A stretch of DNA of 64,000 nt from Atrichornis clamosus (lineage: Eukaryota > Chordata > Aves > Passeriformes > Menuridae), in contig WBMZ01012664.1 in the NCBI GenBank assembly GCA_013400975.1, positions 1 through 64,000 on the forward strand, written 5' to 3'. The notes beneath the pieces are model-generated. The model made no database searches. It worked only from the letters and a program-made list of their open reading frames with translations, and was not told where the DNA came from. Both the position numbers and the translations under genes were made by a program. Position 1 is the stretch's first letter; each line of letters starts with the position of its first letter. This document shows, one piece after another, positions 49,901 through 63,058 of this stretch.

Positions 49901-51389
49901 AGGAAGCATGTATATTCTCTCACACATCCATCCATCCCCTCTGCAGGGCATGTGTTCATGCCCTAGCTAAGCAAGACCCTCCCTGCCCAACTAGCCTGTG
50001 CTGGGAACTTTCCAGTTCACAGTACCTTCTACAGGGTTGAATTCAAATTCAAATTCTGAGCAATTCTCTTTGCTTTTGAGACCAAGTAAATAATGCTGAC
50101 CTTATATCTACAGCCATTTTTCACTTTAATTAGTACACTTTCATATGAGAAGTCTGTGGCAATCTTATTTCTCCATATTTTGTTCTTCAGTTCGCAGTAT
50201 ATGTTCTGTGCACAGAACTTGAGCACTACAGGTGGGAAGGTAACACACGCTGAGCTATTCAGACTGCAGACAGACACACAGGCCTCATTATTATTGTTCT
50301 TAATCCTGTATATTTGTTCTAATGACTGTGACATTTAACAGGATATGGGAAACAGTTTGGTTGGTGCATAGCCTCTAACTGCACATCAATATTCTGCTGG
50401 TTGAGAGACCTTGGTTTAACTTCCACGACTTTTTGTTCACCTTCTTTGGGTCATTATAAACCATACACTGAATCAAATGCACAAAAGCCCCGGAGTCATA
50501 ACCATGCTCTGCTTTTTCTTGTTGTTGTGCCCATGACCCCAACAGCAGTGAGAATAACCTCTGGTACAAACATCTATTATGTGTATTCTGCGTGCTTAAA
50601 ATAGCATCTTGACCAGTCAATAAATCATACTTGACACAGAGGAGACATAAAAAGTAGAGGAAATTTACAGACACATCACACCTTCCTCTGTAGAGGCAGA
50701 CAATGAGCAGGATTCAGTTTGATACTTTCACACAGGACAATTAATATGTAAAACCAGAGTGGCTGAGTCAAGCAAAAGGTCAAGTGTCCTTCCAAAGAAG
50801 ATGATGGTGGAAAGAGGATGAAAAGGGAAAAAAGGAAGCCAGGTGAAAGACATCAAAATGTCACTGGAAAGCAGAGTGCAAGGAGTAGAAGTGTAACCCT
50901 GATGGTCAACACAGTGCCAGCTAGAACACAAGGGAGGGGGTAAACCTGGCACTGCATTCTGAGACCTGCTGTGGTAAATTTCAGCACAGCAAAAATAGAG
51001 TTGCTTAATGATATAACCTGTGAGGGAAATAAAAAACCAGTTTAAGAACATCACAGCGGCCTTGAGCTGTTGTAGCCCTTTAGGTAGATTAGCACAGCAA
51101 TACAATCTCACACCTTGGCCTTTGATGAGACTGTCGTACACTCCCTTGTGAATGAAGGAGTGAAACAGCTGAGGTCTCAAAATAGACAAAGTCCTTAAAT
51201 GGAGGCCTTAATTGCATTGCAGAATAAATGTTATACCAGGAGTCAGTGGACAGTCAAATGGGCCCTATGAGACCTTGATATGGTCTGTCTAGAAAGCAAC
51301 ATTTATGACAGAACCATTTGTTGACAGTTTCTCTGAAAAAGCTGTTGCAAGCAGGCAGGTTTATCGGGTGGGCTCGGTAACCCACCTAC
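46996..51389. other. Unique sequence with low-complexity tracts
   Basis: No gene was recognised. An A-rich tract lies at 47266-47296 and a G/T-rich tract at 48594-48660 (listed separately). Plus frame 47424-47735 and minus frames 50029-50334 and 50728-51189 (the last 153 codons) show no family features; the last is interrupted by no splice signals of note and is taken as a chance frame. Confidence 0.5.
48594..48660 (+). repeat. G/T-rich low-complexity tract
   Basis: About 65 bases nearly free of A and C on the plus strand: 'gggtggggtttgggtatttt' followed by T-runs separated by GG, GGG or GGGG. Three close G-runs (48594-48607) are followed by others about 20 and 40 bases away, so it falls just short of a canonical four-run quadruplex with short loops. 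Confidence 0.8.
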
Positions 51390-51466
51390 CTGCTGGCCTG
51401 GAGTCTTGAGAACTTCCACAACTTGGATGGGCATTGATCGTGGCACCGGAGGAAAGCTGGCATCTC
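51390..51466 (-). other. Candidate 77-base splice-bounded exon, minus strand
   Basis: On the minus strand 'cttacctcctag' ends just before 51466 and the segment closes with 'cagcag|gtaggtg' at 51390, a good donor. The frame through it is open; translated, it includes 'PIQVVEVLKTPGQ', which has the alternating hydrophobic pattern of the first beta strand of a PDZ domain before its carboxylate-binding loop. That resemblance is an inference from pattern only, and I cannot name a protein. The open frame also runs past both proposed splice sites, which weakens the case. Confidence 0.2.
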
Positions 51467-54400
51467 CTAGGAGGTAAGTTACGAGATGGCACTCTTGTGA
51501 AATGAGATGCAACAAATAGAAAAGCCCTGTAGTAGTACAAAAAAGACAGGAAAAGCTCACCAGAAAAGTAATGGCATGGGCTAAAACAGGCCAAAGGAGC
51601 ATTAAATATCTTCTCAAAAGATATTAAAGCAAGGCTTGGAGACTTTTCAGAAAACTGAAGCATGATATGTGAATGAAGATTAAACTCAGTCAATTGAAAG
51701 AAAAAAAAAAAGGACAAAATAAAACTCTTGTGGATAAACAGCTACAAAAACCCCTGACTTTGTAAACTGTGTATGATACCAATTTCTTTTTTAAGGGAAA
51801 CTGAGTTTACCAGAAACTCAAGGTATCTTCCACTCCAAATTGGATGAAAATCCAATAAACATACATGTACATGGCATTTATAGTTCCATGTGTATTTACA
51901 GTGCAGCAAGAGAAAGTACGTTTCAGTTCAGGTAAAACAGTAGTTACAATATACACCAATAAGCATAAAAATAAATCCACATTCAAGAACATGTATCACT
52001 GTCAACCTAGATAGAAAAAAAATATCCTGACATATGAAAACTACATATGCAATTTATTTTAGATACTTGCATATATTTCTTTTTCATTTATTTATATGCC
52101 TTTGAGCATGCTGGCTGCTTTACTATGTAGTCATTTATATCAGGGTACCTGCTCCCACGTTGAGTTACCTGAACAGCTGTAGTTAAGATAGTTCATCTTC
52201 CTTTAATGCCAAACAAATTAAGCAAAAGCCTTTGATCTAAGGATAACATATTACTACATATAACTACCCTTTAGAACACAAACATTGAACAAATCTTTAT
52301 TATTGCAGACTCACAAGTGGGGATTTTTCTACCAGCATTATCTGTTATGCCCTTCTATTTGTTCTTTTGATGCTGTAAGCTCAAGGAGTATCCTAATAAC
52401 TACTTTCTTATGGAAGATCCCTGACTAGTGCTGTAGAAGACACCAAATCTTCTGCAGAATTTTTAAGTCAATGTCTAGATCTTACAATGGGAAAATCAGT
52501 CTCAATGTGGTTCTATACACTCTCTAGTGTGTAGTCAGTGTAGAGACCTGGTCTTGTTAGTGTTTTGGTTGGTTGGTTTTCATTTTTTTCTGGTTTTCTT
52601 TTTTCTGGTTTGTTTTGTAGGGTTTTGTTTTGTTTTAGGGGGTTTTGGGGTGTGTTGGGCGGGATTTGTGTCTAGATTTTTTTTCTGTTTGGGTTTTTTT
52701 TACTTACATTAAGATGATATCTCCATGAGCCTGCTGCTTCACAAGCCAATATAAAGCAATTTAGGCTGGAATTAGATTTCAAGTACAGTCATTTATGCTA
52801 AAGTGATGTTGCTTTCCTGACAAACAGGTATGTCTCCAGACACAGAGCATTTGCCATCCACTGGGTAACTCCGCGTTGCCCTCGGTGCACAGCTTGCAAG
52901 TACATGTGGGAGAGGAGCAAGTCTTTTGCCCAAAACAAGAAAATCAGAAGAATTTCTTGCTGTTCTGCTCTACTTGATATTCAGGCTCAGTAGCCAGACT
53001 CCCACACCTTGTTAGAGAAGAAGGTGAGATACAATAAGACCTTGGGTGTGAATCATGAATCTCTCCCTCAGCTTATTAGAGCAGTATCAGTTCTTGCTTG
53101 GCATCTGATGCCATTTTGCTGCTATCTGTCAGCAGTTTTTTGAGTGATGAAGGAGCAGACTGGTTTATCACTCTGTATGAACACTGGAATTTAGTCATAA
53201 AGTCAGTTAATATATCCAAAGTCCAGCTTCCATAATGGATCAAATAACATAATTGATAGAGGACTTACAAGCAACTGAAGACACATTTTTAGGCGCTGTA
53301 CTGAACATTATCTAGGGTGCTGCAGTAATACTGTTATGCCAAGCCCTTTATTAGAGAGTGTTTCAATGCCCTGAAGTTAAGGAAGCATCTTCATGCTTGC
53401 TATTGGTGTAACTCAGCCAGACAAGTGGCTGAGAGTTAGGTACAATCCCAGCAACAAGCACTGCACACACAGAACAGCTATTCACCAGCACACCCTGCAC
53501 AGGTACCATTTACCTCTTGTCCATCTGCTCCTGCACCAGTGCACGACCACATCACTGATTCCTTTGATTTTCACTCAAGGATGTTTGCTGCTTTAGAGGT
53601 GAGCTTCCCCAATACATGCTCCAACAGCAACAGTAACAAGCAATTTTCTCTGACAGAACACATTATTAGTTGCAAAATCCCAATTGAAAGAATACCTGCC
53701 CTATTCTCTAATTTTCCAGATGTGTAAAATCTGCTACATGTTTCCTCTTCACCATTCAAGTTCCCTAAAAAAAGCTATTCCCGGTAAAAGTTCCTATCAA
53801 AAAGCTATTTTACACCATGCTTAAAAACAGGGAATGTGACAAACAAGTTCTCTGTAGGGCTGCATCCACCAGGTGTTCCCAAGGCCACTGGAAGGAGAGA
53901 GGCAGCAGCCCAGCCGTTTTAACCTAAATTTCCTCCCTGCTCCGCAGCATCCAGGTAGTGGGAACAGTTTGCAGTAGTGACTGCTGCTCCCCACGTGTCA
54001 TAAAGAGCTCACTTTCCTCCTGAGGTCCTAGACAAGATGACTATACCCAACATTTCACAAAAGAATTGAAATATAAGGATATGGAGACATCTCAAGGACT
54101 CCTGACACAGGATCATGCGAAAAATAAAACCGTTCCTTAGCTCTAAGTACAAATGAGCCTTTTCATACAAGAGACAAGCAACACAGAGATTATTTATCAA
54201 CCAAATAGGCAGCAAATAAGGAGAACTAAGGGAGAAAAAGATGTGTGATGGCAACTAGTACTGCCACTCTGAAGTTCCTTCTCCTTTCTGACTTTCCTGT
54301 TTATTTTTAAATACATATTTTTATTAGCTAGTAAGGTCATGGTACAGCTCACATAAAACTTGTAGAACTTGCAAACAAGGACACAGTGCCTGCTGCTTCA

Positions 54401-57400
54401 CATAAACTGAAGGTTAATTGGGACTGAGGTGAAGCAATGCAACAGTGCTAATAAAGAGTTTGGGGGTTTTTCTACATTTTATTCTTAAGTGCATCTGCAG
54501 AAAGACCCCCACGAGCACCAAAATTACAGTTATGGCTCTGCAAGTATGAAGGTTTTTATACAGAATGGCATGATAACTTGCATTTTCTTAAAACGATTAG
54601 CTTAGGAGTGCTGAAACTTTAGAAAGGCATATCACCTTTTACTGGAAATTAGGATAAATAGAACCAGAGGGAAAAAAGGGAGTATGACCAGAGTGTAGCC
54701 AAAAAGAGAAAATGGCAATTCTTTTTTAAAAATCTCGTTAATTCTGAAAATTTTCTTTCTGCAATTAATAAAGAAAAAAACCCAACAACAACAACAAAAA
54801 CCGTTATCTGAAGTTTAAACAGAGAAAGTGCACCAAATCAGAGCAGACGAGGCAAAAAGCTTCAGAATCCCAAAGACCTCAGGGCAGGTATCTGGTAGTA
54901 CATACAAAGGTGCAGTCAGCTCTTTCTGCAGCACGAGGAGCTCTTTAGGGTGATACAGAAGCATCCAGGTGGCATGGAATGCTGAGTACATGCTGGAGGC
55001 ATACTTTGTGGCAGGACACTCCCTGATTCAGACCTTTCTGACCCCAGCAGGCACAGGGATGCACGCGGTCTCCACCTGGACAGGAACTCCTAACTCCTGT
55101 TTCTCCAAAGGAAAGTCGTGTGCCTGCATTAACGCCGTTCGGAACTGAACGAGCTGGCAACTCGTGGACAAGCAGTTCTGCAAAAGTGAACTACTGCTCT
55201 GGACCAAAACATGGATATCAGCATAGCCTCAGCCTGGACAGCCAGGAAGCCTTAACACACCTGAGGAGACTGCAGAACTCCAGGAACCACTGGAACTCTG
55301 GGTACCACCTCCTCCTGCAGTCTCCAAGTAGGGCTGACTTTTTCAAAGGCTTGAACTGGAATGCAATATTCCCTAAGATATCCTGGCTAGCCCAAGCATT
55401 GTTCTCTCTTGAACAACTCACCAGGGAAAAGGGACTTCGCTCCCCCTCATTCAGTCTCTTTCCTGATTATTAATTTGTGTTTCTCTATTAAAGGCATCTG
55501 AACCTTTTAAGTTTCTAATGTGAAGTTACTGGAGTTGCACATCACAGAAGGCCTGTTCTGTCTGAGAAGAGTTCATGCTGACAGAATTGCCTCTGACCCT
55601 GGCTGTGCACGTGAAAAAGGCAGTAAGTTATTTACTTCTGTCTTCTTATTTAGATAAAGGAAGAGAACGATTGGTTAAGAGGACTTTTATCACTGTATTC
55701 TGGAAAATCCTCCTTTTTAATGATGGTTTTCAACAATTCTCATTTATATTGTATTTTTCATCCTTTGTCCTTGAGCCCAATGCAGTTGATGTTCTGTTTC
55801 TCATCTCTTTAGCTATATTACTGAATGAACTATGTGAGTCTAAGCACCTGTTGGATAGTCACCCTACATCAGCATAAAACAAGGAATTGTGGCTGGATAA
55901 AAACTTTGGGGATCCAACTGACTGCTGAAACAATAGCAGCTTGCCAAGATGACAACCACCATATAAATTGCTTCACAATTTCAACCCCAAGTACTATTTG
56001 GTCATTTAGTTACACTATTTCCCACTATTTACCTTTTATTAGCTACTGAGTTCTTGGGAAGGGCCCACTGAGTGACTTCCAAGGCAGAACTGGAAAGCAG
56101 AAACAACAGAAAGAGGACAGCAACAATCACAATTGACTTACCCCCTCCTGCCCCTATGAATTCATCAGGATCAATACCTTGCTTAATAGGGACTGCTATA
56201 ACAAAAAAAAGTATACAATCAGACATAGAAGACTAGGAAACAATCTTGTTTAAGCCTCAATGGCCTGTATTCCTGATTCTGAAAGAAAAATATTTGGATA
56301 TAATTCAGTGATCAAAAGTGCAAACAAAGACATATGCCATAGAAAAGAAGGAAAACAAAGCATTTGAAGAAAAGTGGTATGTTGTACACATATTTCACTT
56401 TTAGTTCACTCTTTTTCTTCCCCTCTCATCTCCCCTCTGACAAATATTTGATACAAATGGCAAAATAAATATATGCTTCACCGAGACAATTCTTTTCTGC
56501 TGACTTTGCCATCAGTACCATCTACATGAGTCATGTCAAGTTCAGATTTTCAGTAACACTGAGGAGGATAGAAAGGAAAAATCTCACCCACTATATTACT
56601 TAATCAGGTCAAAGTATCAATACAATTTTTCCAGAGTGCCTCAGGCGACTGCTGGTGAGAAATGCACTTTTGCCATTAGACAAGTATTATGGTGCTGAAT
56701 CAGTCACACCTTCATATTTCTGATTTCCTGCTGTTGCAGAAGCCATCCTCAAAACAAAATTTGTAATTTGTGTACTGTTGAAGAAGCAACAGTGCAATAC
56801 AGTTTTACAATTAATATGTTTCCCCAGAAATCCAGATTAGAATTCTGCTATCCTATACTCCTGTCACCTTTGCTACCTTAACTCAGTCTAGCGTAATAAC
56901 AACATATGCATTTAAAGTGTTATCTGTCAGCTCTCATCTCTCAGAAGTAGAAGAACTTGTTGGTTTGCTGCAGCCTCACCTCAGATCAAGGATACGATGT
57001 CCTTCTAGGGTACAGAGTATAGTCCTTATATAACTTCAGCTTGAAGGCTTTCTCATCCCTAATCCTTTCATTGTAAAACAGAGTAAATGAAAACTCAAGA
57101 GCTGAGCTAAAAGTCTCTGCAAGGTCCTCTAATTCATGGAAGCAGCTAAGACTGTTTCAGATCACAAATACGATGTCAGTGACTGAAGCAAACTTCTGAT
57201 GCAGCAATGCTTAACGTTTGCAGTCTGCTGTAGCAGCACCGTGCAAATTCAGCAAGGCAGGAAAAGACAGTCCCCTTTCTGGAGGCCTTACAAACTAAAA
57301 TGCAAATGGTGAAATTACTAGTCATAGGACACACAGGCAGTCAATGCCGAAAATCCAGATTAAAATTCAGTGCTCTCAGTGCCCAGTTCAATCCATCGCT

Positions 57401-60400
57401 TTGTCAGAAAGACACATGAGACCGCTCCACTAAAATCTGTGCAGTGGGACTGTCTGATTCACCACAGAAGCCTTTGCTTTGAGAATAATGGCAGAATTGC
57501 TTCGTTTTGTCTTCCTATGTAAATCGGCCATATGGGCCTCAAGCTACTGTAATGAGAGAAAAAGTTGAGGAGTTTGATAATTCTTGGTTTTAGAAAGAGA
57601 TTAAGGTCTGGCAGCTGGCACGTATGAAGCAGAAAAATTCAATCTAGCATGCCCAGCTGCACTGTGGAAGTAAGATGAGCCAAAACAGACTCTCTGCAGA
57701 CAGGGAAAGCTTGCTCAAGAATTGCCAAAAATGCTCAGGTACAGAATGTCACATAAAATTAAGAAAAGGGAGCAGCAAAATTAAAGAGCCTTTTGAAAAG
57801 GTGGAAGCAGGTTGTGACATGAAAAGCACAATAATGGCTCATGCAACAAAAATGTGGGTACATAAAAGAAGATTATCTCAGTAAGGAAATTATCTACCCT
57901 GATGGCAACGAATAGTCATTAGGAATTCATTAGAAAGTGAAAGAGAATACACTCCATAGCTTTACTGTCTAAGCAATCTTTATAACTGCACACACTGTAC
58001 AGTGCTCACAGTGTAACTCTTTTTGAGTAGTGATATCTAAGAAATTCAGCCAGGTAGAGCTCCAGAAAGGAAGTAATACCTTTTGATCCGCAAAAATACT
58101 ATGTTTTACAAGAAAAGACACAACAAATCAGCAAACTAAAGACATGAGGCCTCATTCAAGAACACAAAATCAAGATAGGAAGACATAAAAGACTCGGGAT
58201 GAAAACCATGTTGAGATGATACTTCATGTACATGAAAATATATGTATTTATACATTCTATATTATCTAAATATGTACGTTCATATACACACTCGTACACG
58301 CACACAGTAAAGTGCACTGTTTCTTTACTTGATTCTAGTCCCATATGGCTGCAATGGCTGTGATGCCTGTGCAGTCAGTCCTGCATTACAACACAGTGAA
58401 AACTGGAAAATTAGATTTTCATACTGTGATTGGCCAAGCTCTGAATTCCATTAAATTGAGCTATAGAAAAACAAAGAGAACAAAACCAGTGTCTCAAACA
58501 TCTTGATCAATTACCAAGGCATTGAGTAATAGTAAATGAGAGTTCTTGACCCATTGCTCATCTAATTTTTAGTTTCTAATTAAAACAGAGTTTTACCACA
58601 TGTAGAACATGGTGCAGAACAAGAATCAATATTCATATAAAATGAGGTAGCTAGCTTAGTAGAAAAAACTTTTCTCAATATACTACGATCTTTTTGGCTT
58701 TTTTAAACTAGATTTTGTATGCTTCTTCATTTCTTAACTGTTAACTCAGATTCTGTGTCCTAATCTCTGTTTTTATTATGGGGAGTCAGGCACCATCCAG
58801 TGCCACATATTTTTTGGGCAGTATGTACCACTACGCTTTCAGAGTTCTAGGCAGGCATAATGAAAGACACAAACAGACCTCAAGCTATTAGAAAATCTTC
58901 TGGCTTGTGGGAGTTGTTAGTGCTGCTTTAAACAAAACCATTTAAAATCAATTTCAATTCCTAATTAAAGGATTGCTAGAACAGAAAGCAAGGAAGTACA
59001 AAGGCTGCTATGACAATATTTGTGCTCAAACCCAGGGAAGATTGATCTTTAAACTTACAAGTTAATTTTGCCACATAAAAGTGGCTTGATAAAAACCTGT
59101 AACTTTTGCTTAGTGGAAAAGAAGCTAATCCTTCAACTGGTATCAAGTCTCTACATTAAAAGTCTGAGCTAATAGTATAAAGTTGCTAATAAGTTTTACT
59201 TGCATTTATATACATTGGTATCATTGATGTGATGCAGCTGCACACATTCCACACGAAAATATCACTACAACTGTTTAAGTTTTGGGGTTTCTCCATAAAT
59301 TATGACCCTTTAGTGGAACATATTTCCCCTATTAAGTCAGTTCATGGTTTCAGTTTTATGGGTTTTCACAGTAAACACTATCATAACTTGAAAGAGAAGA
59401 GTGTGGATACAGATATATGTATGTAAACATGCTAATATTCAAACATAGATAAATACAAAGGCACAGCACATATACACGCACACTATTGACAAAAAGAATT
59501 GGTAAGATGCAAAAAAGATCACCTTTCATAGATTTTCTTTTTTCAAATTGCATGTTCCCTTTAAAAAGGCTTTGCAATATTTATTGATGTGTTTGAACTA
59601 ATTCCTGCTGACAGAATTTGATCCTCTTTTCTCATCTAGGTTATTCCTGAAACATTATTTTTGCTAGTGTACCTTGCTGACTTTCTCACTTTGAAGAGTT
59701 ATTAACAACAGCTGTTCACCTGTAATCCAATACACTGTTTGCCCAAATGAAAAACGGAATTGCAGACCACAGAAACTCAAGGAGAGAATGCATTCTGGCC
59801 TCAAGGAACCATGAAGACATGAAAAAATCTATTGCACAGGCTGAAAAAATCAGTCCCTGGCTGCATTGCAGATGCAGGGCCCAGAACTCTCGTGTTTTGC
59901 ACAACTAATAAGGTTAGGCAAAAAGTAATTCCTTCTTTTCTGTGTTGTCTTGAACAAAAAAAAGCTGTATCTCATTCAAGATTTCAGTAAATTCCTGATC
60001 CCTTAAAAGAATAGGTAATTTGGTTGAAGTAAAGAGATTTTCCTGCTGCTCCTTTGGAAATGGTAAGGTTGATTATTGCTCCCTGTTTAACACAGCACTA
60101 CAGAGCAACCCCTGCCCTGAAACAAACAGTGTTCTTAAACACATCTCATACATATGAAGATACATAAAATGAAACCTAAAGAAAGCTGTAAAATTAAACA
60201 AATGTGTTTATCTTACAGACAACTCACTAAATTGACAAAATGAGCTGAAAACTTTCTTTGATGAAATTACCAGTAATTGCTCTCTCTGCTGCCCTTTGTG
60301 GATGAGTTTCATTCTATTGTAAAGTAATCCATTAAAGTTAGAGGAGGGAAGTGCTGGTTCATTAAACAGCTAAGGAGGTGACAATACTGAGTTGGAGCTT

Positions 60401-61565
60401 CCAAATCCCATTTGTGTGCCTGTTAAATTGATCTACAGAAAATACTCTTGTCAAAGCAAAATAGCAATCATTATGGAGGAGAACAACAAACATGAGAAGA
60501 TTCCAAGATTTCTGACCACCTTCCAGAGACACAAGTAACTTTCTTTGTTTCCTGAACACTGGCCTGGGAAAGATCTCTACCTAGGCTAACTCGATATTGT
60601 ATTTCAATTGCCTTGCTTGTAAATACTACCCTGACAAAAGAGAAAAACATTCAGCACTAAAGACACTGTGAAATTTACAAATTGATTTGCTCTAATGGAT
60701 CTCTTTTTTCAAGAGAAGGTAGAGGAGGGAAAAGCCATAGTTTGTAAACTTTAAAAAACTTGTGTAAAGGAATTTCTGAAGTGAGATTGCTCAATTGAGT
60801 CTCTGAGGACTAAGCTTTCGCATTATAGGAACTGTGTTGCTTTGTGGGAGGCACCCAGGTGCACATAGAAAGAACGCAAGATGGGTTCTGATGGTTCACC
60901 TGAAATGCAAGTATCTGGTTATGTTCCAGTACTCCAATTCCATAGATACACTACATTCTCTACTATTTTCTGGCTGTGATGATATTAAAAGAGAGGAATC
61001 ACATTACTCAAAAGGTCTTTTCCTGTAGAAAAGTTTATGGAACTTCCATATTTATGAAAGCATGAATAGCCATTTCTCTGCAGGTTGGTTTGGTTCCTTC
61101 TACCTGCCATCAGAAAACTCCATGGCAAGGGAAAAAGTTCGCTAAAATTTGGAATTCACTCAACCAGCTCTTTTCTATTCTGTTCATTGTTAGGCTACAG
61201 CAACAACAACAAAAAGAAACATGACATTCCTTCAGTTTGCTCCATGGCAGCAGCCTGCTGGGCTCTCCAGTGCTATTCCCACTTGTGTGCCAGGCTGCGG
61301 CACACGTGAAGCAAACAATGTATTTCCCTAGGAGTAAACACTCAGAGCTACACCGGCAAACCATGGGTTTCTCAACGATAACACAGCACATGCTGCATAA
61401 CTTCTCTGTAAGCACAGGTTACAACACAGACTCAGCAACAGGATTTTGGGAGAGGAATATTTCTTATACCCTCATAGCACTTTACTCAGTTCAGGCATGA
61501 AAGGAATTTTTAAAGTCCATGTAATAGCACACAGTCTACTCCCCAAAACTTTTACTGATGCTCTT
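51467..61565. other. Long stretch of unique non-coding sequence
   Basis: No named gene was found in 10 kb. The notable structure is the G/T-rich tract at 52553-52700. The segment 54900-55500 is less AT-rich, with a 117-codon plus frame (55120-55473) and an AATAAA-like 'attaaa' near 55488; an LTR origin was considered but no ends were found. A mostly pyrimidine run lies at 56409-56438. The TA/CA-rich stretch at 58235-58310 is simple sequence. Confidence 0.5.
52553..52700 (+). repeat. G/T-rich tract with a canonical G-quadruplex motif
   Basis: Nearly 150 bases consist mainly of T with G-runs ('ggttggttggtt', 'ggttttgttttgttttaggg'). At 52638-52663 four runs occur in order: GGGGG (52638-52642), TTTT, GGGG (52647-52650), TGTGTT, GGG (52657-52659), C, GGG (52661-52663). 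This satisfies the usual G3+ with 1-7 base loop rule, on the plus strand. The 61-codon frame through it is a phenylalanine/glycine-rich artefact. Confidence 0.85.
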
Positions 61566-62139
61566 TGTTGTGGTTTAAACCCTGATGGCAACGAAGCCCC
61601 ACACAGCTGCTCGCTCACTCCCCCCGCAGGGATGGGGGAGGAGTCTGAAAAGTAAAAGAGAAAACTCGTAGGTGGAGAGGAAGACAATTTAATAGGGAAA
61701 GCAAAAGCTGTGCACCCAAACAAAGCAAAATAAGGAATTCAGTCACCACTTCCCATGGGCAGGCAGGTGTTCAGCCACCCCCGGGAGAGCAGGGCTCCAT
61801 CATGTGGTTACTGGGGAAGACAAACACCACCACTCTGAACATCATCCCTCTTCCTTCCATGCTCTTCCCCTAGGTGGATATGCTCAGCATGATGCCATAT
61901 GCTCTGGAATATCCCTTTGGTGAGCTGGGGTCAGCTGTCCCAGCTGTGTTCCCTCCCGACTCCTTGCGCACCCCCAGCCTCCTCACTGGTGGGGTCAGGA
62001 GCAGAAAAGGCCTTGACTCTGTGTAACCACTGCTCAGCAATAACAAAAACATCCCTGTATTATCAACACTGAATCCCAAATTGAGCCCCATACCAGCTAC
62101 TGTGAAGAAATTAACTCTGTCCTAGCCAAACCCAGCACA
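61566..62139 (-). mobile_element. Solo LTR of an avian ERVL-type endogenous retrovirus
   Basis: This 574-base block starts with 'tgttgtggtttaaac' and ends with 'aacccagcaca', giving the TG...CA ends of LTRs. Internal blocks familiar from a very common bird LTR follow in order: 'cccacacagctgctcgctca' (61596-61615), 'aaactcgtaggtggag', 'aatagggaaagcaaaagctg', 'caccacttcccatgggcagg', 'ggttactggggaagacaaac', 'ggaatatccctttggtgag', 'gccttgactctgtgtaacc', and 'atccctgtattatcaacact'. Transcription would run on the minus strand: read that way, a decayed TATA region lies near 61880 and an ATTAAA poly(A) signal is at 61688-61693. No gag, pol or env sequence adjoins either end, so it is a solo LTR left by recombination. 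The 5 bases before it (ctctt) and after it (cactt) match at four of five positions and are likely the target-site duplication. Confidence 0.93.
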
Positions 62140-63058
62140 CACTTTCTAAAAAAAAAAATGACAAGCTTATACCCTTTTGTGGTAGTGTAAAGGTTGCAAG
62201 AATCCAGTGACTTCATTCAGAAGAGGTGCCAAACACCTGTATTTCCTCTAGAAATCAGTGGGAGCTGCAGAAAAGGAGTTTGTCTTCTGAAAAAAAATTC
62301 TCCTCTGCACAATGCAATAGCTGCTTTAGTAATGCCAAGTGACACTAAACCCCAATGATTTAGGTGCTTAGAGAATCTTCTCTATGCAGGTGGATCAGCA
62401 GGAGGCAATGAAGCCCTCCAACAGTTTTTGTTCCATCCTTTCTCTCCATTACTTACAGCTACTTACACATTTCAGCTTCAAAATCTACAAATAATAATCA
62501 AACCCAACATGTAAATGAAAGGCTTGTTTAGGTGCCTTTCCACAAAGATGAAATTAAAAATTCTCCATCAAAAAAAAATACAAAGCCCCTAATCCTCACC
62601 AGTAACTTAAGGTTAGTAGAAAAGCTTAGCTAAACACATGCTGTAATTTTCTTAATCAGCCAGTGCTTCAGAAAGACAGATGCTTCTGTTTATGTTGGTC
62701 TATTATCAAGTCCTTTGGTGTCTGAATAATTCTTATGCCTATCCTGAAACTTCATTAACATAAATTTCTTCTGTATTATTCTGCCTTTTGTGACAGATAG
62801 TACAAGTATTTTTATTTGGTTGGTTGGCTTATCCTTATTGGCCTTGAGAATCACAGTATTTTGTTCATTTCCTGTATCTTTTATCCAACTTTGTGATCAA
62901 AAATTAGGAATAATTACACCACGTGTATGAAAATCAAAAGCTGCATAGGAACGAATTCTAGTCCTGAAACTTCTGCAGGAAAGCCAGTGCTGCATCTGTT
63001 TTTTATTTAGCAAACACCCTCTGTTAGAGCTTTCTAGAGAGACTTATGCAAACAATGT
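62140..63058. other. Unique non-coding sequence
   Basis: Nothing recognisable beyond short A-runs (62148-62159, 62570-62579). Confidence 0.5.

Noticed and set aside
50728..51189. 153-codon minus-strand frame
   Set aside because: Length alone is weak evidence in 64 kb across six frames; no domain, signal peptide or splice context supports it.
55020..55500. GC-richer segment with 'attaaa' near its end, considered as an LTR
   Set aside because: No TG...CA ends or flanking duplication could be found, and I do not recognise its internal sequence.
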